Below, piece after piece: positions 12,456 through 26,012 of a DNA stretch of 64,000 nt (position 1 is its first letter; each line of letters begins with the position of its first letter). This stretch comes from Centropus unirufus (taxonomy: Eukaryota; Chordata; Aves; Cuculiformes; Centropidae). The stretch spans positions 748,284 to 812,283 of the forward strand of contig VYZI01000105.1 of assembly GCA_013397695.1 (NCBI GenBank), in the 5' to 3' direction. The notes beneath the pieces were generated by a model. That model was not told the DNA's origin. It worked only from the letters and a program-made list of their open reading frames with translations, and searched no databases. The translations under genes and the position numbers were made by a program.

Positions 12456-15400
12456 GAAAAGCAGCTGTGTTGCCTGGCACACTGACCAACAGGGAAGTGC
12501 TGTGCACACATTCTGGAGCTCTGTAAATGACAGATAAATATTAATAATAATGCAATTTAACAGATGTTTTTTATCTTTAACTACCCAGCTTCCATGCAGT
12601 AAATTGCAAGACCATAAAAATAATTGGAGTGAAGAGAAATTTTAAAGAAGCATTATCGATTAATATTTTGGAACGAAGAGCTGAGTAATTCTTGGCAAAA
12701 CATCTTACTGAATTTATTCAATTTAAATTGCATCCTATGCTTCTAAAAGGTGACCAGCTAACAGCACTGTAGATGAAACTTCTGAGAGCCCTGTCTTCCC
12801 TAGAAAAATAGTATGTACCTAATGTGGCTTAGCAACTTGAAGTGAAAGGGAAGGCATGGAAGTTTTCAGGTTTTAGAATCTCTAGAAGGCCATAATAAAG
12901 ACAAGATTTCTCTGTAAACAATCTCACAGCTGACCATTCTGATAAGGCCGAGTTGTTTTTTTCTGTGGCTGAGTTAATCATTTGCTCCTCTTAATAAGAA
13001 AGCAATTAATGAAAATAGGCACAGAACTACCAGAGTGGGCAGGGGCAGTACAAGCTTCTGCAAACACACTTTTCCATAATACACAGTGTCAAACAGAGGA
13101 ATGATGTCCAAGGATAAAATGACGGTTCTATGTTTGGCATTGCCAAGGAAAGCCATTAAGAGTAACGGGTTTTTATCAATTTTGGACCCCTGCTTTTAGG
13201 TTTTCTTCTCCAGTTTCCAGAAGAGATTTGAACTGGTGAGAAATCAAGCTCTAGCTAGCTCAGTACAGCTCAGGAAGGCACATAAAGCATCCTATTCCGC
13301 TCTTTATATTGACAGGGAGTGGCCACACCATCTCCCTATTAAACATAAGTACTCTTTAAGTTTTTCAGCAAGCTGCACCATGTAATGTGTCTTCAGTCTT
13401 TGCCTTTCTGACTCTTCATGGTCCATCACTTGCTTTCCAAACATCTGACCTCATGGAGGCATCACATTGTGCACCTTTCTGGAAGAGGGATTCAATCCCA
13501 GAATAGAGAGACATCTGTAGACCTGAAAACCTCATTCTAGTAATACTATATGTACATATTTGTCTATTTGTTGCTAAAAGAAGTGCAACACTCATCAAGC
13601 AACCTCGCATTATCTTTGGGCGAGGAGACATCCTCAGGTATTCCTCCTGAAGCCCTTACACAAGATGGAGAGGTTGGTACAAAAATTGTTCTTTTCTTTA
13701 TAGAGCAGATATTGTAGTTGCCACAAATGCTTGACAATTTCCAGAGACTCATTAACGTTCTGCCTTTCTCTAAGGACCACACAGTTTGGGGTACAATGTT
13801 TCCATCATGTGCACTTGAAAACTGCATCCCTTTTCCTTCATGTGGCACAGCACCCAAGACATTGCTTGTTGTGGGATAAGTAGAAGGGATCACCAATTCC
13901 CTTAGCTCTTTCCTTACTAAACCAGCACTTGCCAAATCACAGGAAACACAAATTGACATAATGATATGTCATTCTATATATTTTGAGCCAAACTACCACT
14001 GCAAAATAGAGCACTCATGGTTTCTAAACAGGGATTAAATGTGAGAAAAGCAGTGATCTTTGGATGAGACCATGAAGGATGTCTCATGCAAGTGGCAAGT
14101 CAGTATCCTTTCGATGAAGAGATGCAAAACTACCTAGCTCTCACAAAAGCTGCAAGAATGCATAAGCCAAGCCAATAACCCTTTCCATAGAAGCATGAAG
14201 TTCCTAAGCTAGTTTAGGTGTCATATACGCTCTTATGTTTCTGTATACTGCTATATCATACCTTGGGTGCTGTATGACATACTGAAAAAATTGGAAGAAC
14301 AGCGGATCACAGAGTCTTAAAAATACTTTAAATGCATTAAAGGTTTCTGAAAATGCTACAAAACCACCTTTTGTAAAGATTATATCCAGAAGCATGAGAG
14401 GAAAAAAGGCAGATGACTGTCTGTCCCTTCTCATCCAAGTAACAGTTCAGCTGAGCAGTCCCTGCACAAACATTGTCAAATATTGTACATGGAAAAGAAA
14501 AACACAATTTGGGAGCATGAATGAACGATAATGGAAATTACAGGCTGCTTTGGAAAATAAATGGAAAACAATGGAGTGAAATATAAGTAGAGAAATACAG
14601 AGAGAGCAAGCACAGAGCTAATGAGAAGACAAACTTTTCCAGATGTGAAAATCAATTTTATTCTAAAACTTCCCAGCCTTTTCATTTAGAAAGCAATAAA
14701 ATTCTATTTGTCCCCTGTTCATTTTCTACATAAAATGCCACTAAGCTACTAGCTCTCGGCTACCACACAAAGCATAATAGGTTAGGACTGCAGCTTTAAA
14801 ATATGTTAGGCTTTTTTAATGAAACCAATTTATATCAGTTTGTGCCAGTGAAAGGGCTGAAGCAACTTAATTTAGTTTCATTTTCCACACATTTGTGGCC
14901 AAAGCTGGGATTCACTTCTTCTTAATTCAGCCCTGCTTCCACATGCCTGCCTAAGCCATTTCTAGCTGCTTTAGCTGGTGACCTCTATTAAATAGCCAGG
15001 TGTTTGGTTCTATTAAATGGATAATCTCTTGGTAGATACACATCACTGCTGCAGCCACCTCCTTATTTGTACCGTTTATATTTGCATGTGTGCTCAATCA
15101 GAGAGCTGAGGGCTTTTTCAAGTGAGGGAGGGGAAATTATAGCCATAAAACTGATTATTCGCATAGCTAAAACCTGGCTGTCTCTCAATGCTGCATGCAA
15201 CATCCTCATAATCTGATATTAAAATACTAAAAATAATAAAGCAGATATTCAGNNNNNNNNNNNTAAATAACTAAAAAGTTGGGGGGTTTTTTGCTTTTTT
15301 CCCCCTGTCTGGACACTGTTTCTTCATTTCATCTTTCTCCTAAATTAGATCAGTGTGACATCAGTCAAACAAACTTTGTAGGAATAGCGATGGAAATAAC

Positions 15401-17983
15401 TGAGGGAAGAGGAAGAAAGCCTTCAGACATATAAGCCATTCTTCAGGCCACTCCAAGGGTCTGTCCTCCTAAAAGAGTCTCTGTTTTTTTTTCCAGATAA
15501 ATAGGGCAGCCTAATAAAAGATATGACCTTCACTACAAAGCCTGTTGGGCTTTTATCTCAGAGCATCACAACCATAACAGCACGTCTAGTGAAAAATCAG
15601 GTGTGCATAGTCAGTCTATTTCTTTTGTGCTCTCTGCTGTAGTAAAGCTGGGTCATTTTGAAGCTGACTTCAAAATTTAGTGACTCAGAGAGCACCGACA
15701 GCATCAAAGTTGGTTTTCACAAGCCTTCTGTTGTATGGGTTATTTCACATCTAACAGAGAATGAACTTGCCTTGCAGCCTTCCCCTTGGTGAACGTGTTA
15801 ATAACATTTCTCCTCTACCTGAGTACAGGTTTGTGCAACAAAAACGTAAAATTGAAGATTTTGGCCATTTTGGTAGAAACCAGCCAAATGGTTGCAAATT
15901 AAAAATTGCAAATTAAAGTGCAGGCAGGGCACACAGATGGTAGACACGTAAATTGCATGAGTATTATAGCAACAAGTCTGTAGACAAGGCAAAAAGAAGA
16001 AGAAGGGAAGTGTAAAAGAAAAAGAACCACCTTGATTCAAGATATTAAAATCCAAAAGGCAAACTAGTTGGAAAGGTAACAAAAAAGATATCCTTCCATC
16101 TGTCCTTACCCATTTGAATCTTTGTCTTAGTCACAGGGATTAAGAGATTCCTATGCAATGGCTTCTGTGGAGCAGTGAAGGGAGTTTCAGTTAATATTCA
16201 GTGGCAAACAGGCAAACAAACTCCTGTGGTCATTTCTCAAAGAAGTGGTGAAAAGCTGAAGTTCTTTTCACGTTTCTGAGGATGTTTACCTTGTCTGTAT
16301 TCTTTACGGATTAACATTGGGACCACACGGTTAACGGACAGACAGTTATAACATCTTGACTACCATGTCCAATAAATGAAAAGCTTTGGAAAAAGCTTGA
16401 TTTTACCAACCCTTGCAAAAATTAGATATGTGAATGAAAAACACTTTCCCTTCAGATTTGTTCTTTTTTTTTTTTTTTCCCTATCAGTCAAAAGTTAATA
16501 TTCTCTAGTCTGGGTCTATGTGTTTGAGATTAAACTTGATGTTAGACTAGGGATTGTTTCATACCATTTTTCTTTTTTTTTTATACTGAGACAAAAGGTG
16601 TGATTATTCTCTTTTTCCTTCTGTAAAATGGGAATGCTTTTGTGGAAAACTCAAGATTACTGCTACACATATTAAACCATGGTTGGGTCAAAATGTTAAG
16701 AGATTCATTCTCTTAACCATCCATACCTGATGGATTCAAGTGCTTGGTTGGTGTGTTTAGAAAGACAACGCATACTGTACTTGGCTCTGGTTAGACTGAT
16801 CAGAGGAGTGACTATGAATATAGTAATTTTATAGTAATTTTACTTTCCACGTTTCTTTCCTCCTCTAAGCCAAATTCTATTATGACATATGGCATTTTTT
16901 AAAATTTTTTTTTTAAAGACCTAATGTTAGAAACTTCACTATGGATTTGATTAACTAGATGTCCATCCTTTCTCCTTATCAACCACAGAGATTATATAAA
17001 GTATTAAATGACAATGTTGTCACACAGTAGAATACTATGGCCTCCACCTTGCGTAGCATAGCTTCATAAGAGTCTGCCGAGCTAGAAGGGGTGAGAAGAA
17101 AACTAATGTGTTTCAGTAAAATCAATCTGAGTCACTGTCACAAAGGAAAGACCGTCAAGTGGTGGAAGTTGATGTAGTGCCATAGGCTGAGTCTTTGTCA
17201 ATTTTTGCACCTGAAATCCCAGTCCAAGGGGAGAAACCTACAGATATGGGACTAAATAATGCTTTATCTTACAGGCTCTAGTGACACTTCATTAACCTGA
17301 AGGGACAGTGGCAAGGATGTCAAATCTGACGTCTTTCTCATTTGCTTAAATCTATTTGAACAGTTGAAAGACTTAGACTTACTCTACTTTGAAAATTAAA
17401 TCATCCTGTAAAACTCTCCCATTGTCTGTAGTTTTTCTGGTAAAATATATATCTCGGCTCTAGGATTCTGGATTGTTTTCCCTTCCTGCTCATTTGATCT
17501 TGCTTGTTAGCCTTTCTCCTCACAGTATAGCAACTCACTTCAATTAAAGCTTAATTAAACCAACATTGCTATAATCACCATATGTTACCTCTATATTTTT
17601 AAAACATAACTGTTATCAACTGATCAAAATACAAGTGGGTATTTTACATGTCTATATTGTATAGTGTATATGTACTATTTATGGATTACTTAAATTTTCA
17701 CTTGTCTCAGCATGGACCAGAAGCAATCACTGAAGTCATTTCTACATCCATTTATATCTATTTGTGTCTTCTCAGCTTGGCAGTATCTGTATTGCATCTT
17801 CAAGTTTCAGAAGGGTTCAGGTAAACTGCAGCTGGGAATGGGAAAGGATAACAAGACTTTCTAAGAAAAAATAAAAGAATTTCTTTGATATCAAAATACC
17901 AGGAGGCAGAAGAGTACTGGCAAGCAGCTCTAGCTCCTGTTAACCTATGTCTTTTTCAGAAAGCAATCTGTATGAGTTTATTA
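12456..17983. other. No gene recognised; one gap and one possibly conserved block
   Basis: The stretch includes the 11-N gap and T runs near 16460, 16570 and 16900. The 131-codon minus-strand frame at 13564-13959 has no recognisable motif. The block at 14800-15240 looks less random than its surroundings (see findings), but nothing is annotated there. Confidence 0.65.
15253..15263. other. Assembly gap (11 N)
   Basis: Eleven consecutive undetermined bases. The flanks are AT-rich on the left and a G/T/C homopolymer cluster on the right (gggggg, tttttt, tttttt, ccccc), a type of sequence that often breaks assembly. Confidence 0.99.
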
Positions 17984-18857
17984 TCCTCAGGGCTCAGTAT
18001 AGGGGTGAGTTCTGTTTAATGTCTTTATCAATGATCTGGACGAGGGGAGTGAGTGCACTCTCAGTAAGTTTGCATATGACACCAAATTGATTGGGAGTGT
18101 TGATCTGCTTGAGATTAGGAAAGCACTACATGGGGCCAAGTGTTAGATTCTGCACTTGGGCCACAGCAACCCTACGCAACACTACAGGCTTGGGGACAAG
18201 CTGTTGGGTGGAAAAGGACTGGGTATGTTGGCCGACAGCCAGGTGAACATGAGCCAGCGGTGGCCCAGGAGGCCAGGAAGACCAACAACATCCTGGCTTG
18301 TGTCAGAAATGGTGTGGCCAGCAGGAGTAGGGAAGGGATTGCCCTTTGTACTTAGCACTGGTGAGGCCGCACTTCAAATGCTATGCTCAGTTTTGGGCCC
18401 CTCTTCACATGAAAGACATTTTGCTGCTGGAGTGTGTCCAGCAAATGGCAATGAAGCTGGTGAAGGGGCTGGTGAACAAGCCTTATGAGAAGCACCAGAG
18501 GGAACCGTGGTTGTTTACCCTGGATAAAAGGAGGCTGAAGGGAGACTTTATACTTCTGTACAACTACCTGAAAGGAGGTTGCAGCTAGGCAGGTATTGAG
18601 ATTGAGGAGAATGGCCTCAAGATGTGCCAAGGGAGGTTTAGATTGTATATGAGGAAAAATTTCTTCACTGAAAGGGTTGTGAAGAATTGGAACAGGCTGC
18701 TCAGGCAAGTGATAGAGCCACCAACCTTGGAGAAATGTAAGATGTATATATGAAAGTTAGGAACATGGTTTGGTGGTGGGCTAGGTAGAGTTAGGGTTAT
18801 GGTTGGACCATATGATCTTAAGGGTCTTTTTCAACCTAAGTGATTCTATGACTCTAC
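17984..18857 (+). mobile_element. 5'-truncated CR1, RT palm to 3' tail
   Basis: The element begins in the PQGSVLG-LFNVFINDL block (ctcagggctcagtatagggg) and ends in a short 'gattctatgactcta' tail. The RT catalytic block reads FAYD-TKLIG at 18069-18080, so the first catalytic Asp of FADD is replaced by Tyr (TAT). Downstream, 18346-18588 stays open for 80 codons and reads LVRPHFKCYAQFWAPLHMKD, then KRRLKGDFILLYNYLKGGCS, typical of the ORF2 C-terminus. Small indels split the frame between 18130 and 18350. It is one of the better-preserved copies but cannot encode an active RT. Confidence 0.92.
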
Positions 18858-20389
18858 AGTCATTAATTTTCTAAACCACCATGCCACCAGTGATAGTGGC
18901 ATCCAATATCCATGACTTCTCTTATACTTCTCAGGTCTTGGGTTCTCTCTCCAGTTTTTCTGCCATCAATATAAAGCAATCAAAAGAGCAAGACAAGCAG
19001 AGGAACTTGACCTATGGTAGAGTCTGCAGTATGAGCAGAGCTATCAGGGAATGAACGAGCTCCAGCATCCCCAACAACCACATCACAGCCCCAAATCCAT
19101 CCTCACTGGCAAGTGCAAGCTGAATTTTTTGGCATCACTTCAACAGCCATTTTGATAGCCATAAAAAATCATTCTTACAGCACTGGAATCCAAATGAAGA
19201 GGAATTGGTGGAAACTACTGGGATTTTCTTGGCACACCTCTTTAAACAGTCTATGGTTATGTGCAGATGGACCAGCTGATCAAGTCATACATTTTGTATG
19301 ATGTAAAAGACAAAAATGACATACAGTAGAGATGTTTTCAATCCACAATGTTTAATTTTTTTATTATTTTTTTTCCTGGAGTCTGACTAATTTTGAATCA
19401 AGGATATTACTCTGGTACATTGCAGATCAGGATATTTTTTTCAGATCTGAAGCTCCCCAAAGTGTGATGGTTCCATGGATCAAAGACGCCAGCTCAGACC
19501 CTTTTTTGATGAGGTATCATTCCTAAAGCCCAAAGAAGCTTGTGGCTGGTTTGGGTATTCAAATAGGACAAAAAAAAATAAAAAATTCTCCCTTTTCATT
19601 TTTTCCTAAAAAAAAACCATAAATTTTATATTGCTATAAAAATGTCAACTGTTTTTACCTTTAGTAGCCATCTTTTCAAGTTCAAATGCACTGATAGTCT
19701 GGGTTCAGAAACAGTTAATACCAGAGAAATATACTTTTTCCTTTCCTGATGAAGGTCATATAATACAGTCCTGATTGCGTCCTGCTGGTCTTCCAAAGAT
19801 TCAGTAAATGACACACATGAATTATTCTACTGCTAAGAAGAGTAGATAAGGATTGGGTTTTTTTATATCCTGATAACTTGCTCTTGCTCCTGCGGAAAAC
19901 TGGTATTTTGTGCTCTATCTGGATTTCTTGCTGGTACATGGAAAGATACTTTTTATTCAAAGCAAAGATTTCAAAATATTTCTGGGGCAGCCAAAGTTAA
20001 CACACATATATAAAGGGAACACACACACATATATGTATGTATGATACAGACAAAGCAAAAGCAAAAGCAAAAAAGCCAGAAGAGAATAACAAACATGTAA
20101 AATCTGGAAAAACTAGACCTTGATTTATTATCTGGAATTGTATTTAGGCACACATTATTAGTACTTAGTGTTTGTGTTTGAAATAAAACACTAACATAAA
20201 TTAACACTTTGCGTACCTTCAAAGGAAATGTATTAAATAGAAAAACAAGGTACTTACTAAGGCAACAAAGCCAATCAAAACTGTTCTCCAGATTATCTTT
20301 ACAAAGCCTAATGGTACTATTTTTCTTTTGTGTGGTGCTCTTATCGCTGCAGAGCACCCTGCAAAGCTTCACTCATGCAGGAGCCATCC
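18858..20389. other. No gene recognised
   Basis: AT-rich sequence between two CR1 copies, with T and A runs near 19360 and 19570 and the low-complexity segment at 19997-20078. The 133-codon minus frame at 19971-20372 is Cys/Phe-rich through low-complexity translation and is not gene-like. Confidence 0.65.
19997..20078. repeat. CA/TA-rich and (CAAAAG)n low-complexity sequence
   Basis: 'cacacatatataaagg' and 'aacacacacacatatatgta' are alternating purine-pyrimidine runs, followed at about 20053-20075 by three to four units of 'gcaaaa'. Simple repeats only. Confidence 0.8.
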
Positions 20390-21635
20390 ATAGGATCACA
20401 GAATAATTCAGGCTGGCAGAGACCTCAGGAGGGTTCTAGTTTGTAGTCCAACTTCTGGCTCTGAGTAAAATCATCTATGATGTCAGACTGGGTTGCTCAG
20501 GGCTTTCCCCATTTAGGTCTTGAAACTCCCCAAGAACGGACATTGTACACTCTCTCTGGGCAGCCTCTATCACCATCTGACCGTCTTTACAGGGGGTCGT
20601 TTTTACTTAGATGCAGCCTGAACATCTCTTGTTTCAGTCAATGTCTGTTGTCTCTCATCTTCCCGCCGTTCACCAATGTGAAGAACCTGGTTTGGTCTTC
20701 TTGATAATATTCTCGATTACAGGTATAGAGCTCCTATGAAGTCCCTCCAAAGCCATCCCTTCCCCAGGGAATAAGCCTCATCTCACATCAGGCATGAAGG
20801 AAGCACTCCAGACATGACTACCTCAATGTCTTCTCCTGAATTTACTTTGTTTGATCAATGTCCTGTAATGAGTCCAAAACCCAGGTGGACTATGTACATA
20901 TAGTCTAACAAGTACTTAATAGGGGAGATAAACACTTCCTTCGATCTCCTGGCTGAGGTTATGCTTGCACAACACAGGTTGCCTTCTGTGCTGCCAGGAC
21001 ACACTACTCATTTATGCTCAGCACATTTTCAAACAGCACCCCACAGTCTTTTCCTTAGAGCTGCTCCTCGGTCAGTGAAAGCATGTTCTGTTTTGGAGGA
21101 CTAATCCCTCTCAGATTTAATCCCTCTCCTTTTTTCTTGTTGATTTTGGACAGACCATTCCTCCAGCCTGTCCATATGCTTATTTAATAGAGCCCTGTCC
21201 TTGAGTGTACCAACTGGTCCTCCCTCAGTTTTAAGTTATTTGGAACGCATTTCATCACCTCCTCAATGTTATTGACAAAGATGCTACACAGGACAGATCT
21301 CAGGACAGCTCCCTGTAGCACTCTGCTTGCTACAGGTCTCCAGGTATACTCTGACCCATTAACCACCACCCTTTGAGCTCAAGCCTCCAGCCAATTTTCA
21401 CCCATCAAGTTGTCTACCTATCCAGTTCATAACATCCTAACTCGGATACAAAAATGTTTTATCCAAGAAACCCTTGCTAGAGTTAAGGCAAATCAAATCC
21501 ACTGCTCTGCTCTCACCTCCAAATCCAGTTATTTTTTCAGGCAACCAAGAAGGCAACCAAGTTGATCAGGTATGATTTACCCTTGGTAAATCCATGATAA
21601 CTGTTACCAATCATCTGCAAAGTGCCCATCGCTGA
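20390..21635 (-). mobile_element. Long decayed CR1 copy of an older subfamily
   Basis: About 1.25 kb, minus strand. Its 3' side starts near 20390 ('ggatcacagaataattcagg') without a clear tail repeat. The 5' side near 21580 reads HGFTKGKSYLINL, the classic CR1 RT block. Next comes a remnant of KAFDTV, then MVVNGSEYTWRPVASRVLQG at 21369-21310, matching VINGAESGWRPVTSGVPQG, then a diverged VLGPVLFNIFINDL. The catalytic FADD position reads VPNN, so both aspartates are gone. Several stops and frameshifts occur. The 3' part (20400-20700) has the 'tcagactgggttgctcaggg' block of this subfamily. This is the longest single CR1 block in the window. Confidence 0.88.
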
Positions 21636-24600
21636 AGCAGAATATAAAAATGCTTACCACCCATCCTCCCCTTGAAATAAAACATGACAGTTTTACAACA
21701 CATAGAGGAGGAAATGCTTGTTTATGGCAGCACTAATACATCTAGAATATGAGATTTTCAGATCTGTGCCGTTGCGTACACAATCAACTAAACCATGTCA
21801 AATAAGGCATGCATATTTTTTGCTCACTTCTCTCATCCCACAGACTCTAAATGCAAAGTTTGTTGGAAGATGTTAATATGCCTTTTGTTTAGAAACAAAC
21901 TGTAGTTTAATCTAGGGTTGAAGGTTTTTCTCTTTATTTGCACAGAAGGATCAGATACCTGTCACATTCAACTTAGTCTGCAGTTATAGTCAGCATGATA
22001 GGAATAAAAGCCCTTTGCCACCAATGCACAACACTGAGTTCATCATTCAAAAGGCATCATAGAAAGACAACAAAGGGAATATTCAATGTAAATCCAACCC
22101 TGCACTTGAAGACTGACTTTCATCCGAAGGCTATGAGAAGTCAGATGGAAAACACAGTTGAAGAAGAGTTCCACAAAAATCAATTTAGAGTGACTGAGGA
22201 AAAGATCTTAAACTCAGTTAATCTCTCTTCTCTTCCTCCCTTTGAGAAACTATGATATCAATTTAAACTTCAGAAGTTATTTGGTTGTCAAATGAAGAAA
22301 ACTGAGCATTGAGAAATGTATGACTGATATAAGGAACACAATCCAAAATCTCAGGAATGTACAGAAGAAAGAATTATCAATGACATGGAAAACTGTGATT
22401 CCAGTGCATAAGAACAATGTATCCACAGTGTTTTATTGGTGAGGTATTGAAGAAGTGCTGAGAAAGCACGAATCTGGGTAGTAGCCAATCAGCAAGAGAA
22501 GACTGAGCAGAGTTTGAATTTTTGGGTTAAGTTTGGATATCTAGGAGTCTAGTGACATTTGAAAGACTTCTGGGCATCCCACCTGGCCTCCAACTGTTGA
22601 CCCAGGACAAAAGTCTGCCTTAGGTTCTGCATCTCATCAGACAGAGAAGGATATAACATGGGATGTCTTGAAACCACTGAAATTTCTGAAATATCACTAA
22701 AACTTTTGTTTGGGAACGGAATTAATCTTTAGTGATCTATATCCTGGTCAGCTCTAATACTGATGAAACTTCAGGATTAGCATTAGAAGCCACCATATTT
22801 CTTGTTATCCTCAGTTTTCCAAATAAACTACGCAAAGAAAAAAAAACCAAACCCAAACCAAACCCAAACAACAAAAAACACACCACCCCCAGAACAATTT
22901 TTTTTTTTTAAATGAAGGCAAACATAATTACAGGAAAGAAAGAAAGAGGCTGAGTACACAGTGGAAGCTCAGAACAAGGATCCAGCAGCCACATGAGTAG
23001 CAGTCAAGTACACCGCGGCTCAGCACTGCTCTGCAATTGTACAGAGAATTCAATTGTTTTGGCACAATTTTGGATTGGTCAAATGAATGGTTTCCCAGAC
23101 AGCTTCTGAGAAAAGTCATAAGGTTACTATAAGTAAGTGACCACTGCAAATGGATGTACATGTTGCAGCCCTTCTGTTTCCATGCAGTCATCCTAAAAGG
23201 ACACATAACTTAGCTATGGAGCATAGCTTTGGGGCTGGAGAACAGTCCCTGCCCTGAATTATTTACCAATAAATATGTTACTAAGAGTGTCTGGTATCTG
23301 ATTCCTGATGTGTTACACATTCCTTACACAACCTCTGATGTCCTATTAGCTGACTGCAAACCAGAGTTGCATATACTCCTTCCTTCTTTGAGTGTCTAGT
23401 CTATTTAAACTGTGAGATCCCTCAGGAGATTTTCTTTTGTAATATATCTACCACGATGGAGGTCTAACTATGTAGGAAATGGAGAGAAAATAAGCATATA
23501 ATGTATTCTGTATTACATGGACAGAATACAAACCTGGTTGTTTGTATTCATCATATGAAGCTTTCCATGCATTATCACCCCAGCAATCCTCAACACTCCA
23601 ATACCTAAGCATATTTAACTTGCAAGCCCCCAAAATCTGAAAACCGACCCATACAAAGCAATCTTCTTTTCATTGAAGTAGGAGCTTCTCCATTCTTTTA
23701 CAAGAAAAATCAACACTTCATCTTTGATTCTTACCCCTCAGGTGCTGAAATTCTCTTGGAACTCTTATAAGGATGCCAAAGGCCTTGCTGGATCACTTAA
23801 GTAGAGCGTTCCTTCAGACGTGGGTAAACAGAGGTGCTAAAATACCTTTGGATGATGTACAAGGTACTGACAGACCATACTCTAGATTGCCTGTCCTGTT
23901 GATTAATCCTTTTATAATTTTGGGGTGGGGAAACACTCACCTTGCCTTTGTTGAAAGAGTTGGTGATTTCAGCTGATGTCTAAATTGCCATGTACCAGCC
24001 CAAATTCCACAGCAAAATGTTTCCAACAGCAGTCAGAGCTCTCATCTCACTTTGAACTCAGCTGGCTAAAACCCAGCTATGATGCTTTTGGCTATGGCAC
24101 GATGTATTTATTTTGTACTTATGGAATAAAGATAATTAAATTTTAGACCTTGCTGAATATGAGAATCTTTCCCTTACTGCTGGCAGTATTTACAATGGAC
24201 CTTTTAATGATTTTGTCCACTGATCAAAAAAAAATTAAAAAAATAAAATCACAGTTTCAGCTGAATAAGGCTTTTCCTAATGTTGGTACAGGACCTGGAA
24301 GCATTACAGCTAATTGATCACACTCTTCATAGCCTGGACACACAAAGGTTAAGTTGTCTTAACAACTTTATGCTGTCAAGCTGTATTATTCTTGAATAAA
24401 TACATCAGTCCTTTCCACCCCAAGCAGTAATGACTGAAGTGTACCAAGCTCCAAGAACTCTCCTTAAGAGCCAGTTCTTTCTCACACTCTAGTAAAATAT
24501 CATAGACAAGAAAAGGCAGGCAGCAAATTCCAAGGCCCCCTCAACTACCATGAAAAAGCTGTGTTTGCACAAAGAGAATCAGGCACGCTGGTTTGTGTTA

Positions 24601-25682
24601 CTATTTTTTTAAAGGGGTTATTCTTTAGCATGAATTCCTAAAGACTGAGGATAAGAAGGGACAATTAGATAATCTTCATTAATATAGGCAGACACCTTGA
24701 CATCACATATTTCTTATGTATGAGATATAAATCACTACCTTAGAGAAAGCTATTATTGAGTAAGGCAACCACCTTGGACTGGAATACATCAGAAGAAAAA
24801 AAGCCCTACCATTTCTTTTGCAATTTCCACCAGTTTTTCACTACTCTGACTGTTAGCAATTATGAAGCAAATGCCTTCCCTCCACCCTGAAAGTGTCTGG
24901 CTCCAGCATCTAGGCATTGATTCTTGCTATGCTTTTTCTCTGTTACATCTGAGAGTCCAGAACACTCAATATTTTCTTACCAGGACAGTACAAATAGAGT
25001 GTCATAAATTTTCCTCTAACTCCTCTTTCTGATAAACTATATATGCTACTGGTTTATTCATATAGGATATTGCTTCCAACTTGGAATTTATCCATATACA
25101 GTTTAAAATGTAGGAAATAGATTATTATTCTTGACCATTGCAATGCAGAATTAAAGCCTTCTCTTGCATCCAAAGGAGGAATCACCTGTCCTAGATTTAT
25201 ACTGGGTGGAACCAGTCAGTCTAGGCTCAATTTTTTGATCAGTGGCAAGAGTCAGGCACTAGTAGGATAAGACTGATGTGGCCCCACTCAGCCAAGAATA
25301 AATGCTGTAAACAGATGATACAAACTGCGTACTCTAAGTGCCAGTTTCTGTGCATTGACTATTAACAAAAACATTGGCAATACAAAGAAGGCATCTGAAG
25401 TCCAAATGATAAATTGCACCCACTTGTCAGTAGTCAAAGGAGTATATCTAAACATACAGATCTTGAGATATACTAAAATAATAACAGATAAAGTAACATA
25501 ATAACAGGTAAGAAATAGCAAGAAAACATCACAGTCACAACGTTCAACAGCAAAGTTAGGTGCTCTTGTGGAAACTGCTTCTTCCCTTTGACTATAGCAC
25601 AGATGTGGACAGATTTGTCCCCTGAACTAGTTCACTAAATGACATGCTTTAGCTGAGAAGTAATCCTCATAGATCATCATCA
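21636..25682. other. No gene recognised
   Basis: Plain intronic sequence apart from the A/C-rich tract at 22833-22912. The 86- and 92-codon frames at 21995-22255 and 22928-23206 have no recognisable domain. Confidence 0.65.
22833..22912. repeat. A/C-rich low-complexity stretch ending in a T run
   Basis: A-rich sequence with repeated 'caaaccc' and 'aaacc' units ('aaccaaacccaaaccaaacc') is followed by 'caccaccccc' and a run of T. It is a low-complexity repeat, without unit regularity that would make it a true satellite. Confidence 0.75.
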
Positions 25683-26012
25683 TCTTGGAATCATCACAGA
25701 ATGTTTTTTTTGGAAGGGACCTTAAAGATCATACACTTCTTTTCCCCCTTCCATGGGCAGTGATACCTTCCACTAGATCAGCTTGCTCAAAGGCTCTCCA
25801 TTGTGACTTTGAACACCTCCAGGGATGGGGCATCCACCATTTCTCTGGGCAACCTCTGTCTGTGCATCACCACCCCCACAGGACAAAAATTCTTCCTAAT
25901 GTCTGATCAAAATCTCCACTCTTTCATCTTAAAACAGTTCCCACTCAACCTATTCCTGAACTCCCTGATAAAGAGCCTCCTCTCCATCTTTCCTGTGGCC
26001 CCCCTTTAGGTA
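25683..26012 (-). mobile_element. 5'-truncated CR1 3' end
   Basis: Starting from the left, 'tttttttggaagggacctta', 'aagatcatacacttc', 'ccactagatcagcttgctca', 'cctccagggatggggcatcc' and 'atttctctgggcaacctctg' follow the reverse-complemented CR1 3' end. The tail is reduced to 'ggaatcatcacagaatg'. It ends near 26012 at 'cctgtggccccccttta'. Confidence 0.92.

Noticed and set aside
13564..13959. 131-codon minus-strand frame
   Set aside because: No recognisable motif, no splice context, and frames of this length are expected a few times by chance in 64 kb of this composition.
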